Below are positions 10,544-22,970 of a stretch of DNA of 64,000 nucleotides, piece after piece. The DNA is taken from assembly GCA_963169045.1 (NCBI GenBank), contig CAUJDF010000029.1:62001-126000 (forward strand), written 5' to 3'. This DNA comes from Myxococcota bacterium. Its GTDB lineage: Bacteria > Myxococcota_A > Bradymonadia > UBA7976 > UBA1532. Below the pieces are notes generated by a model. That model had not been told where the DNA came from and did no database searches. It saw only the letters and a list, made by a program, of their open reading frames with translations. Position numbers and translations under genes: made by a program. How positions within the stretch are numbered: position 1 is the first letter of the stretch; every line of letters begins with the position of its first letter.

Positions 10544-11923
10544 TCAATCGACCTGCGAGCAGCCGACGTCGGGGCGCTGCGAAGGACGCGCGCGACCCTC
10601 GATGTCGTTCAGACGGCTGATCGCGACGCCGGCGCCGACCGCCTGGGAGCGGGGCCGCAGCCGGTAGTCGCCGCGGGTCGCGAAGTCTGAGGCCTGGGCG
10701 TCGTGGATGTCGCCCTGCACCGTGAACTGCGCGCCGCCGCGGTCCCAGATCGGCGAGTTGGTCAGGTTGTTGATGAACCGGACGCCGCTCGCCTGCCGCG
10801 CCTCCATCGCGTGGGGGAAGTCGGCGAGGTAGATGGTGTTGTGCAGGACCCGCGTGTTCGTCGCGTTCTGCAGCTCGATGCCGCCCTCGCCCGACTTCGT
10901 GCGCCAGATGAAGTTGTTGCGGATGACGCCGCCCTCGTGGCTGCGGCCGAGGCCGAAGGCGATGTTGCGGAAGTTGTCGATGAGCACGTTGCGCTCGACG
11001 ACCGTCCCGCGCGCCTCGTTCCACACGAGGATGGCCGGGCCGCTCGTGTACGTCTGGCACGAGATGTCGACGTAGCAGCCGTTGTGCTCGCCCTCGATGT
11101 CGTGGATGTAGTTGTCGCGGATCACCCAGTTCACCGCGCCGTGCAGATCGATGGCGTGGACGTAGTCGCCGCGCACCTTGCCCGGGTTGTAGAAGATCTC
11201 GGAGCAGGCGATGAGGCCGCCGCTCGCGCCGCCCGGCGTGAGCTTCACCTGCTGCGTGCCGGTGTCGTAGAGGCGCACGTTGTAGAGCTGGACGCCGTGG
11301 GTGTCCTGGTCGCCCTTGATGAAGATGGCGTGGGCGCGCGTCCCGGTCACCGACAGGTCGGCGATGGTCACGTTGCGGCCGCGGATCGTGACGCCCTCCG
11401 ACTCCACGTGGTAGCCGTCGCCCTTCAGGACGACGTCGCGGGGGTCGCCGGTGGCGCCGCGCAGGGTCACGCCCGCGCCCACGTCCACGTTGAGCTCGCC
11501 GCCGATGCGGTACTCGCCCGGCGCGAAGAGAACCTCGGTGCCCGGGCCGGCGCTCTCGACGGCGTCGATCCAGTCGTCGCCGGGGCGCACGCGCACGGTG
11601 CGGCCACGCCGCCGGAACAGCGACGACTCGGTGTAGGCCGGGCAGAAGTCGGGATTGCGCAGGGCGCGGTCGCGCGCCGGCTCCTCGACCTCCGGCGTCA
11701 CCGTCGGCGCCTCGACATCGGCGGCGAAGGCGAGCAGGCCGGCCGTCACGACCGGCTTCTTGCGCTTCGCGGTGAAACGTTCGCGCGTCTTCTTGCGGGC
11801 AGAGGACGCCTTTGCAGTCATCGGCTGGCTCTCGAGGACGGGCAGGTCGGCCGTCTGGCCGCTGCAGGCCGTCAGCCAGACCAGGCTCACGGCCGCGAAG
11901 CCCTTCTTGAGGTTCACCGTCAT
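10544..11923 (-). CDS. Right-handed parallel beta-helix lipoprotein
   Basis: A 459-residue secreted protein with a lipobox-like LVWLTAC (Cys20). A Lys/Arg-rich linker follows, then an N-terminal cap WIDAVESAGPGTEVLFAPGEYRI and coils rich in Asn and aliphatic residues (NVTIADLSVTG, VVERNVLIDNF, VIRNNFIWR, RVLHNTIYL), the pattern of pectate-lyase-like or PbH1 helices. The family includes polysaccharide lyases and carbohydrate-binding proteins; no catalytic set could be assigned. The start is supported by AGGAGG seven bases upstream of ATG. A much longer open frame upstream is a shadow of recC. Confidence 0.82.
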   Translation of the reverse strand: MTVNLKKGFAAVSLVWLTACSGQTADLPVLESQPMTAKASSARKKTRERFTAKRKKPVVTAGLLAFAADVEAPTVTPEVEEPARDRALRNPDFCPAYTESSLFRRRGRTVRVRPGDDWIDAVESAGPGTEVLFAPGEYRIGGELNVDVGAGVTLRGATGDPRDVVLKGDGYHVESEGVTIRGRNVTIADLSVTGTRAHAIFIKGDQDTHGVQLYNVRLYDTGTQQVKLTPGGASGGLIACSEIFYNPGKVRGDYVHAIDLHGAVNWVIRDNYIHDIEGEHNGCYVDISCQTYTSGPAILVWNEARGTVVERNVLIDNFRNIAFGLGRSHEGGVIRNNFIWRTKSGEGGIELQNATNTRVLHNTIYLADFPHAMEARQASGVRFINNLTNSPIWDRGGAQFTVQGDIHDAQASDFATRGDYRLRPRSQAVGAGVAISRLNDIEGRARPSQRPDVGCSQVD

Positions 11924-12213
11924 ACAACCTCCTGTCGTGCGCCCGCCCCGTTGCGGGGGCGAGCGTCGGCAAGTCGGTGGCGCCCGCGGGCGCCGGATTG
12001 CCGTCCCCGGACTGCCCGGGTGACGTTGCGGCGGACTGAATACCGTTCGTCCACCGCGGCGTTCCCGGTCCGCCGGCGCACGTGAGACGGCCGCCCGATC
12101 GCCGTGAGACGCCGCGGTGGACGCGACGCGCGGGACGGGAGCGGTGACGGGGGCGAGGATGGCGGTCGCGGGGCCGGTCGGCGGGGCGGCCGGATTCGGG
12201 AGGGTAGCTCTAC

Positions 12214-15200
12214 CTATTCGAAAGGGCGCGACTCGAAGTCGAGGTAGGCGCTCCACACCGCCCGCGCGAGCTCGTCGAAGGCCCGTGCGTCGTAGGGCCG
12301 CGGCGCCGGCACCCCCAGGGCGCGCCGCACGTAGGGGTCGGCGTCCTCGCCCGTGGTGCGCTCGCTCGACAGCCACGCCCGCTCCGCCGCGGCCCGCGCG
12401 CGCCCCCAGTCGTCGGTTCCGCGCAGGGCCTCGGCCCAGGCCAGCGAGGTCTCGGGGAAGAACGGCAGCGGCGCCCGCTGCCCGTCCCGGTAGAGCTGCA
12501 CGAGGCCGCCGAGCACCGACCGCGCCTCCGCCGGCGTCACCGGCGCCACCTCGATCGTCTGCGCGCCGCCGTCGGCCCCCCGCGCCACGAGCCGGCTCGG
12601 CGCGGTGAAGCGCGGATCGCCGAGCCGCAGCGCAAGGTGCCGCAACCACAACGAGATCCGGTGGCGCGCCCGCGCCTTGCCGTACTGCCAGGCGAGCAGG
12701 CCGTTCTCGCGCAGCCCGCCGACGCGCCCGACGAGGCGCAGCCCGCCGACGTCGGCGTCCACCTCCACCGGATCGCGGCGCGGCGCCGCCATGAGCGCGT
12801 CGACGCGCGCCACGAGGGGCCGCGCCTGCGCCACGACGTCGTCGTAGGCCAGCCGCCCCGGCACGCCCGGCGGCAGGCGCCCGCTGGCGCGCACCGGGAC
12901 GAACGCCGCGTCGGGCGCGAGCCCGTCGAGGCCCAGCCGCAGCAGGTCGGCGCCGATGCCGTGCGCCTCGAGCGCGTCCAGCGTGATGGGCTCGCGGTCC
13001 TCGCGGCTCGGATCGGCCTCGTCGAGGAGGATGCCGAGGCGATCGCGCAGCAGGAAGCGCACCGGCCCCTGGAAGAAGCGCACCAGCTCGTCGAGGGTGA
13101 CGACGTCGAGGTCCGGCGGCGGCAGGGCGCCGCCGAGGAAGGCGGGGGCCGTGCCGCGCGGCGCGTGGAGCTTGCGCGCCGCCACCAGGAAGCGCCGGTC
13201 GAAGCTCGGCCGCGGGATGCGCCCGCCGCCCGCCGGCGCGCCGAAGCAGCGCGGGCTGAACGGCTGGAGCGGGTGCTCGACGACGAGGTGCCGCTTCAGG
13301 GCGCGGCCGTCGGGCAGCCGGAAGCCGGCCTCGACGGCGTCGAGGAGCTCGCCCACCGGGACCGCCGGCGGCAGCGCCTCGTTGGTGCGGATGTCGCGGC
13401 CGGTGTAGGTGATGACGACGTGGTCGCGCGCGGCGAGCAGCGCCTCGAGGAAGAGGTAGCGGTCGTCCTCGCGCGCGTTGCGGTCCCCCACGCGCGGCGC
13501 AGACGCCGTCAGGTCGAAGGCGGCGCGCGCCGACGACCGCGGGAAGGTGCCGTCGTCCATGCCGAGCAGGCACACGACGCGGAACGGGACGTTCCGCATG
13601 GGCACCATCGCGCAGAACGTCACCCCGCCGCTGAAGAAGCCCTCGATGGGCGACGGCGCCTCGAGGCTGCCCTGCAGCAGGGCCATCACCGCGTCGAGGT
13701 CCAGCGTGCCGCGGAAGCCCGCCGCCTCCGCCCCGTCCGCCAGGAACACGAGCGTGTCGCGCACCGGCTGCGCGTAGGCGCCCTCGCGGTCGCGCAGCAG
13801 GTCGGCGACGAGCCCCCCCAGGGCGTCACGCCACGCCGCGGGCGTCCGGCGCGCCGGGAGGCGCGTCAGGTGCCCGAACAGGGTCTCGCAGAAGTCGACG
13901 AACCGCCCGAGCAGGTCGGTGATCGAGCCCTCGATCTCGTCGTGGGGCAGCACGCCGCCGTAGAGGCGCCGCCCGTCGCCGGGCATCGCGTGCCCCAGCA
14001 GCAGCCGGTCGAGGCCGTTGCGCCACGTGTTCTCGGCGTACGGCGGCTGGCCGTGGGCGGCGCGGTGCGCCGGGTCGAGGCCCCAGCGGATGCCCGCCGC
14101 CTCGACCCACGCCTCGATCTGCGGCAGGTCGTCGACGCCGATGCGGAAGCGGTCCCGCACCGGCTCCATCGCCAGCAGGTCGAGCACCTCGGACGCCTTG
14201 AGGCGCGCGCCTGCGAGCCGCAACACGCGCAGGAACGCCTCGGCCACCGGGTTCGTGCGCCGCAGCGTGCGGTCCGCGATGCGGAAGGGGATCGCCGGAA
14301 AGCCCGGGTCGTCGCCGTCGCCGCGCCGCCCGTCCGAGAACACCGCCTCGATGAGCGGCGCGTAGGACTCGATGTCCGGCGTCATCACGACCACGTCGCG
14401 CGGCTCGAGGTCGGGGTGCCGCGCGAAGAGGTCGAGCAGCGCGTCGCGCAGGACCTCGACCTGCCGCATCGGGCCGTGGCAGGCGTGCAGCATCAGGGAG
14501 TCGTCGGCGGGGTCGATGTCGGCCGGCGGCTCGTGGCGGTCGCCGGGCACCCCGCGCGAGACCAGGTTGACCACGTCGGACTGCAGCGCGCCGAGCAGCG
14601 TCGGGACGGCGGGGTCGACGAACCGGTCGTCCTCGACGACGCCGTCGAGCCGCTCGACGAGCAGGTGCTGGAAGTCGCGGGCCACGCGCCCGAAGGCGGC
14701 CAGCAGCGGCGGCGCCTCGACCTCGTGCTCCGGGTGGCGCATGCGCGCGATCTCGCCGGGGGAGCGCGTGTCGGCCCAGTACTGCTCGCTCGGCGCGAGC
14801 ACGAACAGGTGGGTGTCGACGTGCCGCGCCAACGCGCCGAACACGTCCAGATAGAAGGGGGGCAGCGTCGCCATCGCGAAGAGGCACAGGCGCGGCCCGA
14901 AGTCGGGCAGCGGCGGCGGCTTCGGCCGCGAGAGCGCCGACTTGAAGCGCAGCGCGAGGTCGGCGATGTGCGGCGTGCGCAGGCGCTGGCGCAGCGCGCG
15001 CCACAGCCGCGGCTGCCACCCGGCCTCGTCCGCCGTCTCCTGCCCGATGTCCCAGCGGCGGACCATGTCCGGCCGGAAGGTCACGTACCGGTCGAACACG
15101 CGCGCGATGCGCTTCGCCAGCTGGATCTGCCGGCGCTCCACCGCGTCCGCCGGCGCGTCGCCGAGCCAGGCGCGCAGGGGCGCGAACTGCGGCTCGCCGA

Positions 15201-15543
15201 GGTGCTGCGGCAGCGTCGCCAGCACGCTCCACTGCAGGCGCTCCGGCGTCCACGCGGCCAGCCCCTCCACCGGCTCGCCGAGCACCGCGGCGAACGCGGA
15301 CAGCACGACCTTCTCGGGGAAGGGGAACTCGACGTTGGCGCACACGCCGAGCCGCTCGGAGAGCACCATCGCCAGCCAGCGCTCCATCGCCTGGCTGTGC
15401 ACCACGATCGTCTCGGGTCGCATCGGATCGCCCGCCGGCCGCCGCAGCAGCTCGACGAGCGCCTCCGCCAGCACCTCGACCCGGTTCGAACGATAGACCC
15501 GCACCCGTCCTCCGACCGCGCCTCGGGGCACGAAGGGTGACAC
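12214..15543 (-). CDS. recC: Exodeoxyribonuclease V gamma subunit, RecC
   Basis: A protein of about 1,100 residues. It matches RecC at the N-terminus (VYRSNRVEVLAEALVELL, then IVVHSQAMERWLAMVLSERL), in PDIESYAPLIEAVF, and in VCLLGMDDGTFPRSSARAAFDL. RecC is the Chi-scanning, inactive-helicase/nuclease subunit of RecBCD, which repairs double-strand breaks. No recB or recD is adjacent: beta-helix and outer-membrane genes flank it. The GTG at 15504 (VRVYRSN) is an alternative, perhaps better, start than the one at 15543. Confidence 0.88.
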   Translation of the reverse strand: MSPFVPRGAVGGRVRVYRSNRVEVLAEALVELLRRPAGDPMRPETIVVHSQAMERWLAMVLSERLGVCANVEFPFPEKVVLSAFAAVLGEPVEGLAAWTPERLQWSVLATLPQHLGEPQFAPLRAWLGDAPADAVERRQIQLAKRIARVFDRYVTFRPDMVRRWDIGQETADEAGWQPRLWRALRQRLRTPHIADLALRFKSALSRPKPPPLPDFGPRLCLFAMATLPPFYLDVFGALARHVDTHLFVLAPSEQYWADTRSPGEIARMRHPEHEVEAPPLLAAFGRVARDFQHLLVERLDGVVEDDRFVDPAVPTLLGALQSDVVNLVSRGVPGDRHEPPADIDPADDSLMLHACHGPMRQVEVLRDALLDLFARHPDLEPRDVVVMTPDIESYAPLIEAVFSDGRRGDGDDPGFPAIPFRIADRTLRRTNPVAEAFLRVLRLAGARLKASEVLDLLAMEPVRDRFRIGVDDLPQIEAWVEAAGIRWGLDPAHRAAHGQPPYAENTWRNGLDRLLLGHAMPGDGRRLYGGVLPHDEIEGSITDLLGRFVDFCETLFGHLTRLPARRTPAAWRDALGGLVADLLRDREGAYAQPVRDTLVFLADGAEAAGFRGTLDLDAVMALLQGSLEAPSPIEGFFSGGVTFCAMVPMRNVPFRVVCLLGMDDGTFPRSSARAAFDLTASAPRVGDRNAREDDRYLFLEALLAARDHVVITYTGRDIRTNEALPPAVPVGELLDAVEAGFRLPDGRALKRHLVVEHPLQPFSPRCFGAPAGGGRIPRPSFDRRFLVAARKLHAPRGTAPAFLGGALPPPDLDVVTLDELVRFFQGPVRFLLRDRLGILLDEADPSREDREPITLDALEAHGIGADLLRLGLDGLAPDAAFVPVRASGRLPPGVPGRLAYDDVVAQARPLVARVDALMAAPRRDPVEVDADVGGLRLVGRVGGLRENGLLAWQYGKARARHRISLWLRHLALRLGDPRFTAPSRLVARGADGGAQTIEVAPVTPAEARSVLGGLVQLYRDGQRAPLPFFPETSLAWAEALRGTDDWGRARAAAERAWLSSERTTGEDADPYVRRALGVPAPRPYDARAFDELARAVWSAYLDFESRPFE

Positions 15544-15616
15544 GAACGACGGGGGCCGGGCTACCGCCTCGGAACGGGCCGGGAGGCCCGTCGACGAGGG
15601 CGAGCGTTCGTATCCG

Positions 15617-16585
15617 TCAATAGGCGATGTCGAGGCCGAGCAGGCCCGTCCACACGTAGTTGTTGCCGCCGTCGTCGACGGGCACGACCGCGCCGCCGTT
15701 GCGGTTGAAGGTGAGCTCGGTCATCGAGTTCTCGCGCCACAACATGTCCGCGCCGGCGATGAGGCGCCACGTGCCGTAGTCCGAGTTCTCCATGCCCAGG
15801 CCCACCGAGCCCTGCAGGCCGGCGCGCACGAACAGCGGGTAGTTGTCGGTGGTGTCGCCGTAGTAGTCGTCCAGGGCCACGCCGGCGAGGATGGGCGCCT
15901 CGATCTGGAACTCGCCCATGCCGGTGTCGCCGAGGTCGAACTGTGGCCGGAAGCCGGCCTCCGCGTAGCTGCCCTGCGAGTCGTCGGGCCCCTCGTCGAG
16001 CTGCATCGCGAACATCGCGTAGGGCTGCAGCCGACCGAGGACGCCGCGGTTGTTCCCGTATCCGGCGCTCAGCGCCACCTCCTGGCGCGTGTCGAAGACG
16101 CCGTTGGGGCTGGTGTACGCGGTGTAGACCGCGCCGAGCCGGAGCCCGGGGCCCACCTCGAAGACGCCGCCGACGTAGGGATTGGCCCGATACCAGATGC
16201 GGGGGCCGTCCGCCTGGGCGCCGAAGGGGGCCGCGCCGCTGACGCGGTTCTCGACGCCGAGCACCAGGTTGAAGCGGACCGCGCTCACGTCCCCCTGGTC
16301 GAAGAGGGTGAAGGCCAGCGCCGGGTCGATCGCGACCGCGTAGTCGTCGAGGCCGCCGGCCACGCCGGCGAAGGCGCCGCGGAAGTAGTCGGTGTTCTGC
16401 ACGTTGACGTTGAGGTTCAGGTGCGCGTTGCCGTCGTTCGACGACTCGGTCTGCTGGAAGCGCCCCGAGTGCTCGATCCACGTGACGTTGTGCCCTTGAT
16501 CGTCGTCGTCGTCATCGTAGTCGGCGGCCAGGCCGGCCGCAGGCACCAACAGCGCCACCGCCGCCAGGAATCTATAGGTCCGCAT
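15617..16585 (-). CDS. Predicted outer-membrane beta-barrel protein
   Basis: A 322-residue protein with a signal peptide (MRTYRFLAAVALLVPAAGLA), an Asp-rich mature N-terminus (DYDDDDDDQG) and repeated amphipathic beta segments alternating with turns (HLNLNVNVQNTDYF, AVRFNLVLGVENRV, GTWRLIAGADMLW). It ends in LLGLDIAY, a C-terminal aromatic residue as needed for BAM-mediated insertion. Function is unknown. ATG at 16585 is preferred to an upstream in-frame ATG because the signal peptide starts there. Downstream lies recC in the same orientation. Confidence 0.7.
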   Translation of the reverse strand: MRTYRFLAAVALLVPAAGLAADYDDDDDDQGHNVTWIEHSGRFQQTESSNDGNAHLNLNVNVQNTDYFRGAFAGVAGGLDDYAVAIDPALAFTLFDQGDVSAVRFNLVLGVENRVSGAAPFGAQADGPRIWYRANPYVGGVFEVGPGLRLGAVYTAYTSPNGVFDTRQEVALSAGYGNNRGVLGRLQPYAMFAMQLDEGPDDSQGSYAEAGFRPQFDLGDTGMGEFQIEAPILAGVALDDYYGDTTDNYPLFVRAGLQGSVGLGMENSDYGTWRLIAGADMLWRENSMTELTFNRNGGAVVPVDDGGNNYVWTGLLGLDIAY

Positions 16586-16864
16586 GTGATGTCCCTCGCT
16601 GTCCTCTCCGAAAGGGCTGATGAACGGCGAGGTCCCGAGGTCGCCTGCCATGGCGGGCAAACACCGATGTCGCTCGGGGGGCGCCCCTGACATGGCCCTC
16701 ATGGGGCATGTGTTCGACTGGCATCGGGCGGAGAATGATGTGAATTAGCCATTGATTTCGCAATGACGGCCTGGGCATCCTTCGCCACGACCTGCGGGGA
16801 GACACACGCAGTGTTCGGGCCGCAATGACGCGTGTACGTCGGTCGGCACCAGGAGGTTCGCTCC

Positions 16865-18148
16865 ATGGAGCTTTCTTCGGGCGCGGAAGCCTTGACCGCC
16901 TGGCATCGGTTCTTCGAGAAGTTGCCTCCGATGGGCGTGCTCCCACGCCCCATCGTCCACCGCGGCGCCGATGCGCCGCCTTGGAACGGCGTCGCCAGGC
17001 GCCCGCCGCCGCCGCGGGTCACCGAAGACGAGCTCCACGAACGGTGCGCGGCCAACGCTCCGTTGGTCGAGGCCGCCGCGCCCCACCTCGAGTGGACGCA
17101 CGCGGCGCTCGGCCCCACCGAGCACGTCATCTCGCTCGTCGACGCCGACGGCATCGTGCTCCACGCGCTCGGCTCCTCCCCCGACGCGCTGCTGGGCAGC
17201 GATCTGCAGCCGGGGTGCGACCGGTCCGAGAAGGCCTGTGGCATGAATGGCGCGGGCACGGCGATCCGGTCCGGGCAGCCGGTCGCCGTGCTCGAGTGTG
17301 ACAGCGGCTGCGACCGCTGGCGCACGGCCACCAGCGTCGCCGCGCCGATCCACGGCCCCGACGGCCGCTGCGTGGGCGCGCTCGATCTGACGACGCGGGC
17401 CTGTGACGGATCGCCCCAGGCGCTGGTGCTGATCGCGCACCTCGCCTTCACCATCGAGCGCGACCTCGCCGTGCGCCTGCGGCGGGACGAAGATGGCGAC
17501 GCCGGCATGTTCGCGCTGCTCTATCACGACCTGCGCACGCCGCTGTCGGCCATCCTGCTGCGCTCTTCGTTGCTCGGCATCGCCGCCGGGCCCGACGCGC
17601 GCGCGGCCACGGAGCACGTGCGCGGCATCCAGACGGCGGTGCGCAGCGCCGAGCGCATGGTCCGCAACCTGCACGACCTGGTGGCCGTCGACAACGGCAC
17701 GCTGCGCCTGCGCGCCGAGCCGCACCGGCTTCGCGAGGCCGTCGACGACACGCTCGACGTGGTGCGGCCGATGGCCGACGAGGGCGGCGTCTTCCTGCGG
17801 GTCGACGTGCCGCCCGATCTGCTCGTGCTCGCCGACACCGAGCGCGTGCAGCGCGTGCTCGGCAACCTGATCGAGAACGCCCTGAAGTTCACCGAGATCG
17901 GGGGGACGATCGAGATCCGCGCGCGCCGCTGCGCCGAGGAGGTCGAGGTCGTCGTGCGCGACACCGGCTGCGGCATCGCCCCTTGCGACCTGAAGCACAT
18001 CTTCGAGCGGGGCTGGAGCGGCCGCGGCAGCACCGGCCTCGGCCTGTGGATCGTCCACCGCCTCGTCGAGGCCCACGGGGGCCGCGTCCACGTCGAGAGC
18101 CGCATCGGCGGCGGCACCACCGTCACCTTCACGCTCCCCGCCGCCTGA
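16865..18148 (+). CDS. Soluble GAF-domain sensor histidine kinase
   Basis: A 427-residue protein without membrane segments. Residues about 45-190 resemble the GAF domain of AcoR/DhaR-type activators (GTAIRSGQPVAVLECDSGCD, then SVAAPIHGPDGRCVGALDLT). The kinase core follows, with H-box LLYHDLRTPLSAI, N-box LGNLIENALKFTE, G1 DTGCGI and G2 GRGSTGLGLWIV. It probably senses a cytoplasmic ligand and feeds an unlinked response regulator, as none is adjacent. The start at 16865 has AGGAGG eight bases upstream. The trehalose operon begins 57 bp downstream on the same strand, so co-transcription is possible. Confidence 0.86.
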   Translation: MELSSGAEALTAWHRFFEKLPPMGVLPRPIVHRGADAPPWNGVARRPPPPRVTEDELHERCAANAPLVEAAAPHLEWTHAALGPTEHVISLVDADGIVLHALGSSPDALLGSDLQPGCDRSEKACGMNGAGTAIRSGQPVAVLECDSGCDRWRTATSVAAPIHGPDGRCVGALDLTTRACDGSPQALVLIAHLAFTIERDLAVRLRRDEDGDAGMFALLYHDLRTPLSAILLRSSLLGIAAGPDARAATEHVRGIQTAVRSAERMVRNLHDLVAVDNGTLRLRAEPHRLREAVDDTLDVVRPMADEGGVFLRVDVPPDLLVLADTERVQRVLGNLIENALKFTEIGGTIEIRARRCAEEVEVVVRDTGCGIAPCDLKHIFERGWSGRGSTGLGLWIVHRLVEAHGGRVHVESRIGGGTTVTFTLPAA

Positions 18149-18205
18149 AGAAACCCCGATCGCCCCTCGGTGCTCCACGCTGGAGTACGCGGGAGGAGGC
18201 GCTCG

Positions 18206-20309
<2,104 letters not shown>

Positions 20310-20320
<11 letters not shown>

Positions 20321-22970
20321 GCTGCGCTGCACCTACCGCGTTCAGATGCACGCCGGCTTCGGCTTCGAGGACGCGGCGAAGATCGCCGACTACCTCGCGG
20401 CGCTCGGCGTCAGCCATCTCTACAGCTCGCCCTATCTGCAAGCGACGAAGGGAAGCACGCACGGCTACGACGTCGTCGACCACCACCGCGTGAACGCCGA
20501 GCTCGGCGGCCCCGACGCCCATCGGCGGCTGTGCGACGCGCTCGGCCGCTGCCGCCTCGGCCAGGTGCTCGACGTGGTGCCGAACCACATGGCGATCACC
20601 GGCCCCGAGAACACGTGGTGGTGGGACGTGCTCGAGAGCGGGCCCTCGAGCCGCTACGCGAGCTACTTCGACGTCGACTGGGACCTGCCCGAGGAGCGTC
20701 TGCGCGACAAGGTGCTGCTGCCGGTGCTCGGCGACCACTACGGCCGCGTGCTCGAAGCCGGCGAGCTGAAGCTCGCGCACGAGGGCGGCGTGTTCACCGT
20801 GCGCTACCACGACAAGGTGTTCCCCGTGGAGCCGCGCTCGCTCGGGCCGCTGCTGCGCAAGGCCGCCGAGTGGTCGCACTCCGAGGCGCTGGCGTTCGTC
20901 GCCGACCACTACGCCGAGCTGACGTCGCCCATGGTGAGCGAGCGCGAGGCGGCGGTGCGGCGCCACCGCGACAAGCAGGTGCTGCAGGCGGAGCTGGCAC
21001 GGCTCTGCGCGGCGCATCCCGAGGTGTGCGCGGCCATCGATGCCGCGGTCTCGGGCGCGAACGCCGATCCCGACGTCCTCGACGCCATCCTCGATCGGCA
21101 GAACTACCGACTCGCCTATTGGCGCGCCGCGGAGCGCGATCTCGGCTACCGCCGCTTCTTCGACATCGACACGCTCGCCGGGCTGCGCACGGAGCGCGAG
21201 GATGTGTTCCGCGACACGCACGCCCTCGTGCTGGGCTGGCTGCGCGAGGGCGTCCTCGACGGGCTGCGCGTCGACCATCCCGACGGACTGCGCGACCCCG
21301 AGGCCTACTTCCATCGCATCCGGGCAGCGTCCGAGGAGGGGGGCGGGGGCGGGTGGATCGTCGTCGAGAAGATCCTCGAGCCCGGCGAGCGCCTGCGGCA
21401 GGCGTGGCCCGTCCATGGCACCACCGGCTACGACTTCATGAACCGGCTCGGCGGCCTGTTCGTCGATCCCAACGGCGAGGCGCCCTTCACCGAGCTGTAC
21501 GCGGAGCTGACCGGCGAGCAGCGGCCGTACCACGTCGTCTGCGCCGAGAAGAAGGCGATGGCGCTGCGCGAGCTCCTCGGCAGCGATCTGACGCGCCTGA
21601 CGACCCAGTTCCTGCGGGTGTGCGAGCGCCACCGGCGGCACCGCGACTACACGCGGACGGATCTGCGCGCGTGCCTGACCGCGACGGTGGCGTGCTTCCC
21701 GATCTATCGCACATACGTGCGGGCCGACGAGCGCGTCGTCACCGAGGACGACGTGCGCGCCGTCGACGAGGCGGTGAAGGCGGCCAAGGAGTTCGCGCCG
21801 GACGTCGAGCCGGGCCTGTTCGACTTCCTGCGCGATCTGTTGCTGCTGCGCGTCCGCGGCGACGAAGAGACCGAGCTCGTGATGCGCTTCCAGCAGCTCA
21901 CCGGGCCGACGATGGCGAAGGGCGCCGAGGACACGGCGTTCTACGTCTACAACCGGTTCGTGGCGCTGAACGACGTCGGCGGCGATCCCGGCTGTTTCGG
22001 CACCGGCCTCGACACCTTCCACGCGCGCAACGCCGAGATGCGGCGGCGCTGGCCGCGCACGATGCTGACCACCTCGACCCACGACACGAAGCGCAGCGAG
22101 GACGTGCGCGCCCGTCTGTTCCTGCTCTCGGAGATGCCCGCGGCGTGGCGCGGCGCGGTGCAGCGCTGGATGGCGCGCAGCGAGCGCTGGCGCAGCGACG
22201 ACATGCCCGATCGCGACACCGCGTATCTGTTCTGGCAGACGCTCGTCGGCGCGTGGCCGATCGACGCCGGTCGCATGGCCGCCTACATGGAGAAGGCGAC
22301 GCGCGAGGCCAAGGTCCGCACCTCGTGGACGCACCCGAACGCCGAGTACGACGCGGCGGTAAAGGCGTTCGTCGAGGGCGCCATGGCCGACCGCGAGCTC
22401 ATGGCGGACGTCGAGGCCTTCGTGCGGCCGCTGGTGGCGCCCGGCCGCGTCACCTCGCTTTCGCAGACGCTGCTGAAGCTCACGTCGCCCGGGGTGCCGG
22501 ACATCTATCAGGGCACGGAGCTCTGGGATCTGTCGCTCGTCGATCCCGACAACAGACGGCCCGTCGACTTCGATCTGCGCCGACGCCTGTTGCGCGAGAT
22601 GGAGGGTCTGTCGCCGGTGCAGGTGATGGCGCGGGCCGACGAGGGGCTGCCGAAGCTGTGGGTGATCCACCGGGCGCTGCAGGTCCGGGCGCGGCGCGAG
22701 CGAGCCTTCGGCCCCGAGGGCCGCTACGACCCGATCGAGGGGCGCGGACCCAAGGCCGCGCACGTCGTGGCGTTCGGCCGAGGCGAAGAGGTGGTCGCCG
22801 TCGCGCCGCGGCTCGTCGTGGGGCTCGGCGACGACTGGCAGGGCACGACGCTGCCGCTGCCCCCCGGGGCCTGGCGCGACGCGATGACCGGCGAGCGGTT
22901 CGAGGGCGAGGTGCCCCTGCCGGCGCTGCTGCGCCGCTTCCCCGTGGCGTTGCTGGAGATCGAGGCATGA
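20310..22970 (+). CDS. treY: Maltooligosyl trehalose synthase TreY
   Basis: An 886-residue GH13_26 enzyme. It begins [20 protein letters not shown] and carries [21 protein letters not shown], region I DVVPNHMA, region [12 protein letters not shown] (nucleophile Asp), region [11 protein letters not shown] and the late [16 protein letters not shown]. It isomerises the reducing-end alpha-1,4 bond of maltooligosaccharides to alpha,alpha-1,1, giving maltooligosyltrehalose. It lies between glgX and treZ with overlaps of 11 and 4 bp, the classic TreXYZ arrangement. Confidence 0.95.

Noticed and set aside
12637-15540. 967-codon plus-strand open frame opposite recC
   Set aside because: Low-complexity Arg/Val/Glu/His translation, no motif; recC on the other strand is unambiguous.
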